A stretch of 21,258 nt of DNA from Chloroflexi bacterium RBG_13_51_18 (GCA_001796495.1 MGMR01000073.1:1-21258), one strand, 5' to 3'. Counted from the first letter of the stretch, positions 7,189-15,262 are shown. The notes: generated by a model not told the origin, from the letters alone. Program-made: numbers and translations.

Positions 7189-9873
7189 CTAAAATTCAAA
7201 CCTTACACCCAGCTGGACGAGTCGTGGAAAACCAGCTTCGGTCGGTTCTTGGAATAAGGAGCTTGTCATGTTGCCCACAGGCACGGTAAAGTTGACAGCG
7301 TTGGTTAAGTTAAACATCTCGACGAAAAGCTGGATACGGAAACGGTCGATGTCAATGAACTTCGCTAGCCTTGCATCAAAGGTAAAATAAGAATCACTAT
7401 TTACCCTGGCCGCGTTCCTGAACGGATAATCAGGCGCATAGTCGATCCATGAGTTATCATTGTTGTCATCATTTCCGGTATAGATCGAGTACGGGAGCGC
7501 CGACCTGTAGGCTATGATTCCACTCAGTGTGAAGCCTAAGGGCAGATCTACCGAGCCGAAGATGTTCACGCGATGGCGGGCGTCATTGTCAACCGGACCG
7601 TAATCTACGCTCCTGTCCAGCTCGTTGGTGGCATAGTTTGTGTCTCCAGCCTCGACGTTGGCCTCGCCTTTGGAAAGCGTATAGTTAACCTCAAGGGCCC
7701 AACCATTGGAGTACCTTTTCCTAAGAGTGAAGTATACGCCCCTGTAGTTGGATTTTCCTCCGGCTTGGAGGTCATACCAATTTGCGATGGTCGGATCTTG
7801 ACGCACGCCGTTAATCATCGGGTTATAGTTTATAGCCCAGTAGAGGTGATAGCCCTTTGAAAGAACCAAATCTACACTCCCCGATAGATCTGGCAACAAC
7901 GCCCTGTCAATTCCCAGGGTATACTGAATGCTATATGGAGTAGGACCTTGGGTAAAAGTGAGCAATTCCGCAGGGAAAGTCAGTTCGCCGCCAGGAAAGA
8001 AGGGGTTGGGCTGATACGGATCTGGATACCCCGGGTTGTTTATAAACCTTATACTGTATTCGGCCTGGCTTATCACTGAGACGTAGACGGTATTGCCCAT
8101 TGTGCCATTGGTATATTTTCCAATTCCACCTCTGATGGCAGTCTTTCCATCACCTGTAGCATCCCAACTGAATCCGATTCTGGGGTCCCAGTTGTATTTG
8201 TTATCTGTCTTAAACTGCTCCTGGTTGGGATTCTGATAATAATAATAGTGGCTGTACCGCAACCCTATATTGAAAGTCAGGCTGGGCACAGGCTGCCATT
8301 TGTCCTGAATAAAGCCGGCAATGCTCCTACACCTGAACCATTCCGTGCTGGGTGCTAGGGCGTTCCAATAAAATAGGTAGGGATAGGTCGCCGCGCTGCT
8401 GGCGTCAAAGGGTTCGTCTGTGTCGAACTCGAAGATCCCAGGATATCCCCACATGCTTGTGACCTTGCTGTCTATATAGTTGAAATCGAAACCGAGCTTT
8501 ATGCTGTGTTTGCCGAGAAAGATAGAGAAATGGTCTATAATCTCGTATCTTTTCTCTGGCCATGTCATGGGATTCCCCCAGTATTTGCCAAAATTTCCTG
8601 AGGGCCTGTTAACCTGGTAAGTGTCGGGCCCGGCCGAGATATCGTTTCCGATTGTTTCATAGAAACGGTTGGAATACTGTGTCTTTACTTCATTCATAGT
8701 ATTGCCCGTCGGAAACAGAGTCCAGTTCGCCTGAAAGACATTGTCTTTTCTGGTATCATCATAAGCCCGATCTCTGGTGTTGAATCCCCCGACCCCAGCA
8801 TTTTTTGTGATGGGATAATCCAGGGTGTACCTAAAGGACAGCATGTTTTTCTCGTTTAACTGGTAGTTAAGCTTGAGCATCACCTGATTATTATCTTCAT
8901 TTACCGGAATCGATTCCGATGAAACGAGGGGAGAGCTAATAACCGCGTACGAATCTTTTCTAGTACCTTCATAGGAGATGAAGAAGTGAAGTTTGTCTTT
9001 TACAATCGGACCGCCAAAAAAGCCACCGAACCGGTGTTGTGAATACTTTTCCTTTTCGATGTCCCTGGCAAAATAATTCTTGGAATCAAACGCCTCACCC
9101 CTGTAAAATTCATAGATACGGCCTCTGAATTGATTCGTGCCAGACCGTGTGATGGCGCTCACAACTATTGCGGAGGCATGACCGTATTCTGCGCTGAACT
9201 GGTTGACAAGCGTCCGGAATTCCTGGATGGCGTCGGCTGGCAGATCAGACCTCTGCACGTTGTAATAGGCAAATTCATTGCTGACGCCATCAACGCGCAC
9301 TTCTGAACTGCCCTGCGGCTGCGCACCTGCACGGAGGGAATCCCAGCCATATGTTTGGGCCGATGCTCCGGTGACTCCAGCGTTGAGGAGTGCCAACTGG
9401 GTAAAACTTCGATCGAGGAGTGGAAGTTCGTCGATTTCTTTGCGTCCCGTTACCGAGCTAATTTCCGATTTGGTGACCTCGATGATGGGGGCCTCTGCCT
9501 CAACTAAGACCTCTTCTAGCACGCTTGCCTGTTTTAGCTTAAAGTCCAGCGTAATGTTTGCACCAACGTTGAATGTCACTCCTTTCCGTATTGCAGTTGT
9601 AAAACCAGACAAAGATACATCGACTTCGTACTTTCCGGGATCTATTCCCGAAATCCTGAAAGTCCCGTCAGGGCGTGTAAGTGCAGAATAGGAGTATCCT
9701 GACTCAATATTTTTTAGGTTTATTTCTGCTCCGGGCAGTGGTGCGTTTTCTTCATCAGTAACCGTTCCCTGGAGAGCAGCTAGCGTCACTTGGGCCATAG
9801 CTGTTGTGCCCAGTAAGCCCAATGCGGCAACTGCCAATAAACCCACAAAAACTAATTTCCTTAAATCTTTCAT
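7189..9873 (-). CDS. TonB-dependent receptor with N-terminal carboxypeptidase-regulatory-like domain
   Basis: This 894-residue outer-membrane protein is of the Oar-like type. A signal peptide ends near AMA-Q (residue 28). A carboxypeptidase-regulatory-like beta-sandwich follows at about 31-112 (LQGTVTDEENAPLPGAEINL, PDGTFRISGIDPGKYEVDVSLSGF). The plug domain starts near 120 (EEVLVEAEAPIIEVTKSEI, DGVSNEF) and contains ITRSGTNQFRGRIYEFYRGE, typical of these receptors. The remainder is a beta-barrel rich in aromatic strands, ending GVRFEF with the usual terminal Phe. The ATG at 9873 is chosen because AAGGAG lies at 9879-9884; an in-frame ATG 15 bases upstream would place that ribosome site inside the gene. 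It probably imports peptides or other large ligands using TonB energy. The ligand is not deducible. It sits between the TPR protein and the C69 dipeptidase. Confidence 0.93.
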   Translation of the reverse strand: MKDLRKLVFVGLLAVAALGLLGTTAMAQVTLAALQGTVTDEENAPLPGAEINLKNIESGYSYSALTRPDGTFRISGIDPGKYEVDVSLSGFTTAIRKGVTFNVGANITLDFKLKQASVLEEVLVEAEAPIIEVTKSEISSVTGRKEIDELPLLDRSFTQLALLNAGVTGASAQTYGWDSLRAGAQPQGSSEVRVDGVSNEFAYYNVQRSDLPADAIQEFRTLVNQFSAEYGHASAIVVSAITRSGTNQFRGRIYEFYRGEAFDSKNYFARDIEKEKYSQHRFGGFFGGPIVKDKLHFFISYEGTRKDSYAVISSPLVSSESIPVNEDNNQVMLKLNYQLNEKNMLSFRYTLDYPITKNAGVGGFNTRDRAYDDTRKDNVFQANWTLFPTGNTMNEVKTQYSNRFYETIGNDISAGPDTYQVNRPSGNFGKYWGNPMTWPEKRYEIIDHFSIFLGKHSIKLGFDFNYIDSKVTSMWGYPGIFEFDTDEPFDASSAATYPYLFYWNALAPSTEWFRCRSIAGFIQDKWQPVPSLTFNIGLRYSHYYYYQNPNQEQFKTDNKYNWDPRIGFSWDATGDGKTAIRGGIGKYTNGTMGNTVYVSVISQAEYSIRFINNPGYPDPYQPNPFFPGGELTFPAELLTFTQGPTPYSIQYTLGIDRALLPDLSGSVDLVLSKGYHLYWAINYNPMINGVRQDPTIANWYDLQAGGKSNYRGVYFTLRKRYSNGWALEVNYTLSKGEANVEAGDTNYATNELDRSVDYGPVDNDARHRVNIFGSVDLPLGFTLSGIIAYRSALPYSIYTGNDDNNDNSWIDYAPDYPFRNAARVNSDSYFTFDARLAKFIDIDRFRIQLFVEMFNLTNAVNFTVPVGNMTSSLFQEPTEAGFPRLVQLGVRFEF

Positions 9874-9911
9874 GTTTGCTCCTTCCATTGTGAGTTGATA
9901 TGAGATATATC

Positions 9912-9933
9912 ATATATTTGTTTCAAAATATAT
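9912..9933. promoter_or_regulatory. AT-rich palindrome overlapping the receptor -10 element
   Basis: ATATATTT (9912-9919) and AAATATAT (9926-9933) are perfect inverted repeats around a 6-base centre. The right arm covers the -10 element and the left arm the start of the transcript, a position suited to a repressor. The binding protein is unknown, and AT-rich palindromes arise easily by chance. Confidence 0.4.
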
Positions 9934-9956
9934 CCCCACTCAAAAGCAAATGTCAA
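9927..9956 (-). promoter_or_regulatory. Strong sigma70-type promoter for the TonB-dependent receptor
   Basis: On the minus strand a perfect -35 TTGACA (9951-9956) is separated by 18 bases from the -10 TATATT (9927-9932; 5 of 6). The predicted start near 9920 gives a leader of about 45 bases. A CAAGCA/TGCTTG inverted repeat (9954-9959 and 9974-9979) overlaps the -35. Confidence 0.6.
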
Positions 9957-10297
9957 GCACTTTTTTGTTTCTTTGCTTGGCATCAATATTTCCAGCAAAC
10001 TAAAGTTTTCCAATTATGTTCCCGAAAGCCAAGGACCTGCACGTTCATACGTGGGTATATCGATAATGGGACACATCTGGGCACTTAATTTATGAAACCT
10101 CAAGGTCTTAATTCCAAAAAGGTATCCCCTATTATTTTTCTTCATCCCTGCAGAATCCCAGGGCCCGATGATCAGAGATAGATGGAGAAAAGGCTCTCTC
10201 CTCTGGCATACTACGTACGTCCAACCGGATAATGTGTTTGACTTGGAAAATAAGGCTTATGGAGTTCCTTGGGTTCCTCACCCGCTGGAGCTTTCAA
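9957..10297. other. Intergenic region between receptor and TPR genes
   Basis: Beyond the receptor promoter no convincing gene is seen. It contains a CACGT-TCAT-ACGTG inverted repeat (10040-10053), a possible upstream operator. A plus-strand open frame runs 10096-10347 with an ATG at 10168 but no ribosome site and no recognisable motif, and it overlaps the 3' end of the TPR gene; it may be a gene remnant or chance. No T-rich terminator hairpin follows the TPR gene. Confidence 0.45.
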
Positions 10298-11215
10298 CTA
10301 CTTCTTTATCTGTGCAATTAAGGCTTTTACCTGATCGGCCAAGGTAGAATCGGGCTGGAGCTCAAGGTATTTTTCAAGATTCTCCACTGCTTCTGCCATT
10401 TGCCCTTGTTTGATATGAGCTAGCGCTAACTGGTAATATGCAACGGCGAACTCGGGTTTTATACTTTTCGAAGTGAGGAAGTTTTGGATAGCTTTCTCAG
10501 TTTCATTATTCTTATAATAGATGATTCCGATATTGTAATAAGCCTCGGCGTTACCCGGCTGAAGTTCAAGTGCCTTATCAAAATGGGACAAGGCCCTGTC
10601 GTTCTGGCCTTTTTTGAAATAACTCTCTCCAAGACCGAGATAGACCTCCAGCAAGTCCGGCTTTAATTCTTTGACTTTTTCGAGGTAGCCTATGGCTTCA
10701 TCCAGCTGTCCGGTCCTTAGAAGGCTAAGAGCGAGCCCATAGTTGGCATCGACATTATCTGGGGAACGATCGATGACCCTCTGAAAAGCAGCAATCGCTT
10801 CTTCGAATTGACCGGCTTGGAAGAATCTTGTCCCTTCGGCAATTCCCGGATCTTGCTCGACTTTGGCCTGCGCTTTCTCAAAAATAAGCTTAACGCCTTT
10901 ATTGCCGCTAGTGTCAACTGTGAATTCGCTATTAAGAGGATAATATGCGTCTTGTTCAATTGAAATGATATATTGACCGGGCGGAATTCCTACCCTCATG
11001 AATCTACCTTCTTTATTGGACTTAACAGAGAACTTGTTTCCTAGGCTTTTATCGGTGAAGACTATCTTTACATTTTTCAAGGGGTTTCCTTGGCCGTCAA
11101 CAACAGTTCCTTCTATAACGGACTCTTGAGCCAGACTTAGAAAACCGGCAGATGCGAAGGACACAAAAAAAATAAGTATCCAAAGAGGATATCGGTCTGA
11201 AGGAATGAGTCCCAT
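10298..11215 (-). CDS. Exported protein with carboxypeptidase-regulatory-like domain and five TPR repeats
   Basis: This encodes 305 residues. An export segment (about 9-29, ending SLAQ) is followed by a carboxypeptidase-regulatory-like beta-sandwich at about 32-110 (IEGTVVDGQGNPLKNVKIVF, KEGRFMRVGIPPGQYIISIEQ). Five 34-residue tetratricopeptide repeats then run from about 124 to the end, with the W/Y-G-A-Y-A-P pattern clear in units such as AEAYYNIGIIYYKNNETEKAIQNF. It is predicted to be a periplasmic or membrane-facing scaffold for protein contacts, not an enzyme. The ribosome site AAGGAGG is at 11221-11227. The first domain is of the same type as the N-terminus of the receptor encoded downstream, which suggests, without proof, a shared structural role at the outer membrane. 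Confidence 0.85.
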   Translation of the reverse strand: MGLIPSDRYPLWILIFFVSFASAGFLSLAQESVIEGTVVDGQGNPLKNVKIVFTDKSLGNKFSVKSNKEGRFMRVGIPPGQYIISIEQDAYYPLNSEFTVDTSGNKGVKLIFEKAQAKVEQDPGIAEGTRFFQAGQFEEAIAAFQRVIDRSPDNVDANYGLALSLLRTGQLDEAIGYLEKVKELKPDLLEVYLGLGESYFKKGQNDRALSHFDKALELQPGNAEAYYNIGIIYYKNNETEKAIQNFLTSKSIKPEFAVAYYQLALAHIKQGQMAEAVENLEKYLELQPDSTLADQVKALIAQIKK

Positions 11216-11249
11216 CGAAACCTCCTTACTGCCCAGGCAGCGAACAGAA

Positions 11250-11268
11250 GAGGGTTGGGATTACCCTC
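11250..11268 (-). other. Small hairpin in the TPR gene leader
   Basis: GAGGGT and ACCCTC (11250-11255 and 11263-11268) pair across a 7-base loop, about 20 bases ahead of the ribosome site of the TPR gene. It could affect translation or be incidental. Confidence 0.3.
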
Positions 11269-11359
11269 AATTTACCAGCAAATATTGATACTGCCCATTC
11301 ACGGTAAGAATTAAAAAACCATATATCAAAATTTCTATAACTCTGCGTATAAAAAAGCT

Positions 11360-12601
11360 CTATTGTTTAATAATTCTTCCATCCTGAATGATTATTTGAG
11401 CGTGACGGAGAGCTCTTATATCATTCAGTGGATCCCCCTCAATGACCAAAAGATCTGCCAATTTTCCCTTTTCGATAGTCCCTATCTTGTCAGATGCATC
11501 GCAGATTGCCGCGTTGATTTTCGTAGCTGCTGTGATGGCTTCCATAGGAGTACATCCATTCTCAACAAATCTTTCAATTTCTTCAAAATATACCTCGGGA
11601 TACTCGACCATAAAATCCTTAACAAAATCAGTCCCAACGCCCATTTTTACGCCTGCCGCCTTTAGCTTCTTAAAAATCTCTGTCGACTCCTGATATCTTC
11701 TTATCTTCTCCTGCTCCTCTGGGTGGCTTTTCTTAGTAACATCAGCTAATTTCTGGAACACTGATAATGTCGGGACACAAAAAATATCTTTATCAGCTAT
11801 CTCTTGGATAAGGTCGTCCGGAATCCATTGAGCATGTTCAAGACAATCGGCACCCGCTTCGACTGCCCATCGTGTAAAATCGTAGTTCTCCAAAAAATAG
11901 TGGTGGACTAAAACAAGCTTTTTCCATGCATGGGCTTCTTCTACTGCTTCCTTAATCTCCTCTCTTGAATAGGGTGGCAAAATCTTTATAAGGTCAGCTC
12001 CCATATCTATATTCTTCCTAACCGCTCTGCGCCATTCTGCCGGTCCATCTGCCTCTATCACTCTACCTCTCCCATCCTCTGTCGCATGACCACCTGTACA
12101 CGTAATACCTAGACCGACAACAATGGGACGAGATCCAATAAACAGTCGTTCACGGTAAGCCTTCTTTGCGACGATTCCGACATTATTTCTAGAAAGCAAA
12201 TCTTCTACTGTGGTAATTCCCGCTATCAGGTATTGATGAAGAAAATAGCCTGCCCGAAAGGCTGCAATGGCATCATTGTCCAACAAGCACTCCAAGTCTG
12301 ATGTGGGGTATGTAAAGTGAACATGAGCATCGATCAATCCAGGAATAACCGTTTTCCCCTTTGCATCAATAATCTCGGCATCTTTGGGCAGAACAACCCT
12401 TGCTCTTGGGCCAACAGCCGTAAACCTGTCTCCGGTGATAACAATTATTGCATCATCCAACGCGGGTGAGCCGGTCCCGTCAATTAATCTTGCGCCTGCA
12501 ATTACTAAGCTCTTTGGTTGTTTATCCACCTCCCCGTAGAGGCCAAAAATGACCAAAGGCACGGCAAAAAAGATGCAAATACCAATTTTCGCAGCTCTCA
12601 T
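11360..12601 (-). CDS. Exported metal-dependent amidohydrolase, COG1228 (imidazolonepropionase/prolidase) type
   Basis: This 413-residue amidohydrolase-superfamily enzyme carries a complete binuclear-metal site: His93 and His95 in DAHVHF, probable carboxylated Lys206 in GADLIKI, His233 or His234 in VLVHHYF, His256 in CLEHAQW and Asp325 in GVGTDF. The N-terminal part (VIAGARLIDGTGSPALDDAI) and C-terminal part (GTIEKGKLADLLVIEGDPL) form the beta-sandwich that flanks the TIM barrel. Residues 1-24 look like an export signal (ICIFFAVPLVIFG). COG1228 includes imidazolonepropionases and enzymes that cleave Xaa-Pro or Xaa-Arg dipeptides and N-acyl amino acids; export makes histidine breakdown unlikely and peptide or acyl-amide hydrolysis more so. 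GGAGGT lies at 12607-12612. It is the first gene of a minus-strand run leading to the TPR protein and the receptor. Confidence 0.88.
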   Translation of the reverse strand: MRAAKIGICIFFAVPLVIFGLYGEVDKQPKSLVIAGARLIDGTGSPALDDAIIVITGDRFTAVGPRARVVLPKDAEIIDAKGKTVIPGLIDAHVHFTYPTSDLECLLDNDAIAAFRAGYFLHQYLIAGITTVEDLLSRNNVGIVAKKAYRERLFIGSRPIVVGLGITCTGGHATEDGRGRVIEADGPAEWRRAVRKNIDMGADLIKILPPYSREEIKEAVEEAHAWKKLVLVHHYFLENYDFTRWAVEAGADCLEHAQWIPDDLIQEIADKDIFCVPTLSVFQKLADVTKKSHPEEQEKIRRYQESTEIFKKLKAAGVKMGVGTDFVKDFMVEYPEVYFEEIERFVENGCTPMEAITAATKINAAICDASDKIGTIEKGKLADLLVIEGDPLNDIRALRHAQIIIQDGRIIKQ

Positions 12602-12654
12602 AATTTACCTCCAGTTTTTATTTGTAAATTTTCTCTTGCCAGCATATCATATTT

Positions 12655-12681
12655 AATATATTAGATTTTTATATATGTCAA
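12655..12681 (-). promoter_or_regulatory. Promoter candidate for the amidohydrolase gene
   Basis: On the minus strand a perfect -35 TTGACA (12676-12681) precedes TATATT (12655-12660) after a short 15-base spacer; TATTAA two bases further gives a 17-base spacer. The palindrome TAATATATTA (12654-12663) overlaps the -10. Confidence 0.4.
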
Positions 12682-12804
12682 CTGGCGGTCAGTTCCTAAA
12701 CAAATTACTCTGCGAAAAATATCATAATCCAATAACAGCTAAGGACATCGCCGTCATTAAAGTTCAATTCTTTTTTCAGCATTTTGTAAATAATACCAAA
12801 GCTT

Positions 12805-12838
12805 TTGACATTTGTCGAAATAATGGTTTATTTATATT
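12805..12838 (+). promoter_or_regulatory. Promoter candidate for the acetamidase-like gene
   Basis: A perfect TTGACA lies at 12805-12810. At usual spacing only TATTTA (12829-12834) is available; a better TATATT (12833-12838) is 22 bases away, which is too long. The -10 assignment is therefore unsure, but either choice places the start of transcription at the inverted repeat that follows. Confidence 0.3.
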
Positions 12839-12859
12839 TTATTGATTCCAGATCAATAA
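12839..12859. promoter_or_regulatory. Operator-like 8-5-8 perfect inverted repeat
   Basis: TTATTGAT (12839-12846) and ATCAATAA (12852-12859) are perfect inverted repeats separated by TCCAG. A further exact half-site ATCAATAA occurs at 12885-12892, 33 bases (about three helical turns) downstream of the first. A 7-of-8 half-site, TTATTGCT, lies at 14475-14482, just after the -10 of the GntR gene. This layout suits binding by the nearby GntR/FCD protein. The pairing of regulator and site is inference. Confidence 0.5.
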
Positions 12860-12931
12860 GCTTAAAACCGTGCTTATCCTGTTGATCAATAATGAAGCGT
12901 AATGCCCTTAAAAAAGAAAAGGAGGAGGAAA

Positions 12932-14299
12932 ATGAAAAAGATAATGAATGCTAGCTTATTGATTTTAGTGTCACTCTTTTTAGGTCTAAGCTACGCCCAA
13001 GCAACAGAAGCCAAAAAGATAGTCATTGCCAACGAGATCGTGGACGTTATTGGTCCCTCCTGCAAGATGATTGGACCTATACAAAGCGGGGGAATCATCA
13101 TTGCCACCCCAGAGGCGGCATGTTTCGGACCGATGATCACCCCTCATTTAAAAAGTGGGCATACTCTAACAATTCCAGTATCCGTGGAAGGTGCAGAGGT
13201 AGGCGATTCCGTAGCCATCAAGATCAGGAGGATAAAGGTGCTAGCATTAGCTACCGCATCCGGCACAGAAATTGCTATCGAGGGCCGCTACATTGGGGAA
13301 GCCGACATCGCCGCGCGCTGCCCGAAATGCGGAACAATCAATCCACCCACGGAACTTAAGGGAACAGGACCCGAAGCCATCTGCTGCAAGATCTGTGGTA
13401 CGCCGTGCATCCCCTATCGGGTTACTAATGGCTATACTATAATCTTCGACGAGGATCGTAGCATTGGGGTGACTGTTCCCAAGGCGACAACAGAAGAAAT
13501 CGCTAAACAAGCGTACGAATATTCAGCTGTTCCTAGGAACGGACTGTCATACCCCGTAACACTGCTAAGTTTGGCCGATCTTCCTCCTGGAATCATAGCC
13601 CGAGTTCGGCCAATGATAGGAAATATAGGGACCATCCCCGCCGTCGATATGCCAAGCTCTCATAACGCTGGAGACCTTACCGTTTTCCTGGTAGACGCCC
13701 CTTTTAAGTTGGCCATCGCCAAAGCGGATGAGGCCAAGCGCACCGATGCTCACATGGACATTGACAACGTGCGTGAGGGGGCCATCATTATTGCTCCAGT
13801 TAAGGTGCCTGGAGCAGGCATCGTGGTGGGTGACGTGCATGCTATGCAGGGGGATGGGGAAATCGCCGGCCATACAACCGACGTAAGCGCAGAAGTGACC
13901 CTGGAAGTAGAGTTAATCAAAGGGCTAAACTTGGATGGCCCTATACTTTTGCCTAATAAGGAAGATCTTCCATTCCTGGCAAGATTATATAATGACGATC
14001 AGCTAAGAAAGGCTGGTGTCATAGCAGACAGACTTGGTTTCGCCATTCAAAAGGACTTATTGCCCATCCAAGTTATCGGTAGTGGATCCAACTTGAATGA
14101 AGCGGTAAGATGTGGGGTAGAGCGTATGGCAAGACTCGCGGGGATAAGCCCCGAAGCAGTAAAGAACTGGGTAACTCTGACGGGAGGAGTGGAGATCGGA
14201 CGCCTCCCAGGTCTAGTCACGGTAACCATGATGGTACCTATTGACAAGCTGAAAGAGCTAGGCATCGCTCACTTGGCTCAGGGGCAATATCTCGAATAA
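12932..14299 (+). CDS. Exported acetamidase/formamidase family protein with CxxC-CxxC insertion
   Basis: This encodes 455 residues of the FmdA/AmdA family, amidases that release ammonia from formamide, acetamide or related amides. The ATG at 12932 is chosen because GGAGGAGG directly precedes it and a clean signal peptide follows (MKKIMNASLLILVS, ending near AQA); an in-frame ATG at 12902 would add only a lysine-rich stretch. The family hallmark GDVHAMQGDGE is at 300-310, with AHMDIDNVREGA before it and IGNIGTIPAVDMPS at 229-242. Two unusual points stand out. Family members are often cytoplasmic, yet this one has an export signal. A module with Cys130, Cys133, Cys152, Cys155 and Cys159 (CPKCG and CKICGTPC) looks like a zinc ribbon. 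The GntR gene follows on the same strand after about 180 bases. Confidence 0.87.
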   Translation: MKKIMNASLLILVSLFLGLSYAQATEAKKIVIANEIVDVIGPSCKMIGPIQSGGIIIATPEAACFGPMITPHLKSGHTLTIPVSVEGAEVGDSVAIKIRRIKVLALATASGTEIAIEGRYIGEADIAARCPKCGTINPPTELKGTGPEAICCKICGTPCIPYRVTNGYTIIFDEDRSIGVTVPKATTEEIAKQAYEYSAVPRNGLSYPVTLLSLADLPPGIIARVRPMIGNIGTIPAVDMPSSHNAGDLTVFLVDAPFKLAIAKADEAKRTDAHMDIDNVREGAIIIAPVKVPGAGIVVGDVHAMQGDGEIAGHTTDVSAEVTLEVELIKGLNLDGPILLPNKEDLPFLARLYNDDQLRKAGVIADRLGFAIQKDLLPIQVIGSGSNLNEAVRCGVERMARLAGISPEAVKNWVTLTGGVEIGRLPGLVTVTMMVPIDKLKELGIAHLAQGQYLE

Positions 14300-14446
14300 C
14301 TTCCTGCATCTACAAGGCATATAGATTCGTGGGAGTAGCTCTTTCAAACTCTGTTTTTGGCCTGCTCAGAAGATAGACCGTTTGAGTGGTATCCTAATTA
14401 CCTTATGATATTATCTGGGTTTTTTCGCTGGAAAGCAGAAGGCGAG

Positions 14447-14475
14447 TTGACATAGCTGCCTATATCTAATATTCT
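14447..14475 (+). promoter_or_regulatory. Promoter candidate for the GntR gene
   Basis: TTGACA (14447-14452) and TATTCT (14470-14475) are separated by exactly 17 bases. The predicted start near 14482 rules out the upstream TTG at 14478 as start codon and overlaps the half-site-like TTATTGCT, consistent with autoregulation. Confidence 0.45.
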
Positions 14476-14510
14476 TATTGCTTGCTAGGCAAAGAAAGGG
14501 AATGGAGCTT

Positions 14511-15197
14511 ATGCAGGCTAAGGGCATATTGAACGTCAAATCGTTAAAAGAGCAGGTCTATGAATACCTTCGAGTTCAGCTGCGAAACGGCACGATCATG
14601 CCTGGTTCAGCAATTGACTTAGAAGAAACGTCCAAGAAGCTCGGCGTGAGCCGAACGCCTCTCCGCGAAGCTCTTTTGCAGCTTGAGATGGAAGGTTTCG
14701 TGACCATTCTTCCCCGCCGCAAGGTTTTGGTCAATATATTGACCCTCCAAGATATCAAAAATTACTACGAAATCATCGGTGCCCTCGAGAGCACGGCGCT
14801 TCTTGCCGCTTTCAACAATCTCAAAGAGCCCCATATCTGGCAGATGGAGAAGCTGAATGCAGCAATGAAGAAGGCGATCGATAATGATAATTTTGACCTC
14901 TATTATGAAAAGAATCTCGACTTTCATTACATCTTTTTGAATCGATGCGCAAACGAAAACCTAGTCAGGATTGTCGAGACACTCAAGAAACGGCTGTACG
15001 ATTTCCCTCGCCAAAAAGGATTCGTCAAAGAATGGGAAGAGACCTCAATCGGAGAACATCAAGCTCTGATTGAACTGATCAAAGATAGGCGGAAAGAGGA
15101 AGCTGCTGCCCAAGTCCGGGATGTCCACTGGTCGTTCAAGGTCCAGAAAAAGTACGTCAATAAGTATTATGCGAAAGCCTCTGAGGCAATCAAGTAG
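14511..15197 (+). CDS. GntR-family transcriptional regulator, FCD subfamily
   Basis: This 228-residue cytoplasmic regulator has a winged helix-turn-helix at about 8-75 (GSAIDLEETSKKLGVSRTPLREALLQLEMEGFV, the GntR signature) and an all-helical FCD ligand domain at about 80-215. Likely metal-binding residues are Asn135 and His139 (NLDFH), His183 (GEHQAL) and His206 (RDVHW); Asp or Asn at the first position is normal in the family. FCD regulators commonly sense organic acids or amino-acid-related ligands through such a site. ATG at 14511 is preferred, with AAAGGG about ten bases upstream; ATG 14502 is a close alternative whose ribosome site would be too near. It is a reasonable candidate to control the divergent acetamidase and amidohydrolase units. 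Confidence 0.9.
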   Translation: MQAKGILNVKSLKEQVYEYLRVQLRNGTIMPGSAIDLEETSKKLGVSRTPLREALLQLEMEGFVTILPRRKVLVNILTLQDIKNYYEIIGALESTALLAAFNNLKEPHIWQMEKLNAAMKKAIDNDNFDLYYEKNLDFHYIFLNRCANENLVRIVETLKKRLYDFPRQKGFVKEWEETSIGEHQALIELIKDRRKEEAAAQVRDVHWSFKVQKKYVNKYYAKASEAIK

Positions 15198-15240
15198 TTC
15201 TATAACCTATAATTATATCAATCAAATCCTTTGAATCCTT

Positions 15241-15262
15241 AGGGGCTCCCCTTTTCCGGGGA
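15241..15262. terminator. G+C-rich stem-loops in a short convergent gap
   Basis: GGGG-CT-CCCC followed by TCCCC (15247-15251) pairing with GGGGA (15258-15262) across TTTTCC lies between the GntR and M24 stop codons. It could terminate transcription from both sides. The stems are short and compete with one another, and no long T-tract follows. Confidence 0.35.

Larger units (their letters stand above)
12602..12931. other. Divergent regulatory region between amidohydrolase and acetamidase-like genes
   Basis: These 330 AT-rich bases hold no gene. Ribosome sites of both divergent genes lie at the edges (12607-12612 and within 12918-12930). In between are a promoter for each direction, the palindrome TAATATATTA (12654-12663) on the amidohydrolase side, and a long inverted repeat with a second half-site on the acetamidase side. 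The arrangement suggests that the two divergent units may be controlled together. Confidence 0.55.

Noticed and set aside
11360..12601. Calling the amidohydrolase imidazolonepropionase (hutI)
   Set aside because: It has an export signal and no histidine-degradation neighbours; the wider COG1228 assignment is all the sequence supports.
14478..14510. TTG at 14478 as start of the GntR gene
   Set aside because: It lies upstream of the predicted transcription start, has no ribosome site, and the conserved domain begins after the later ATGs.
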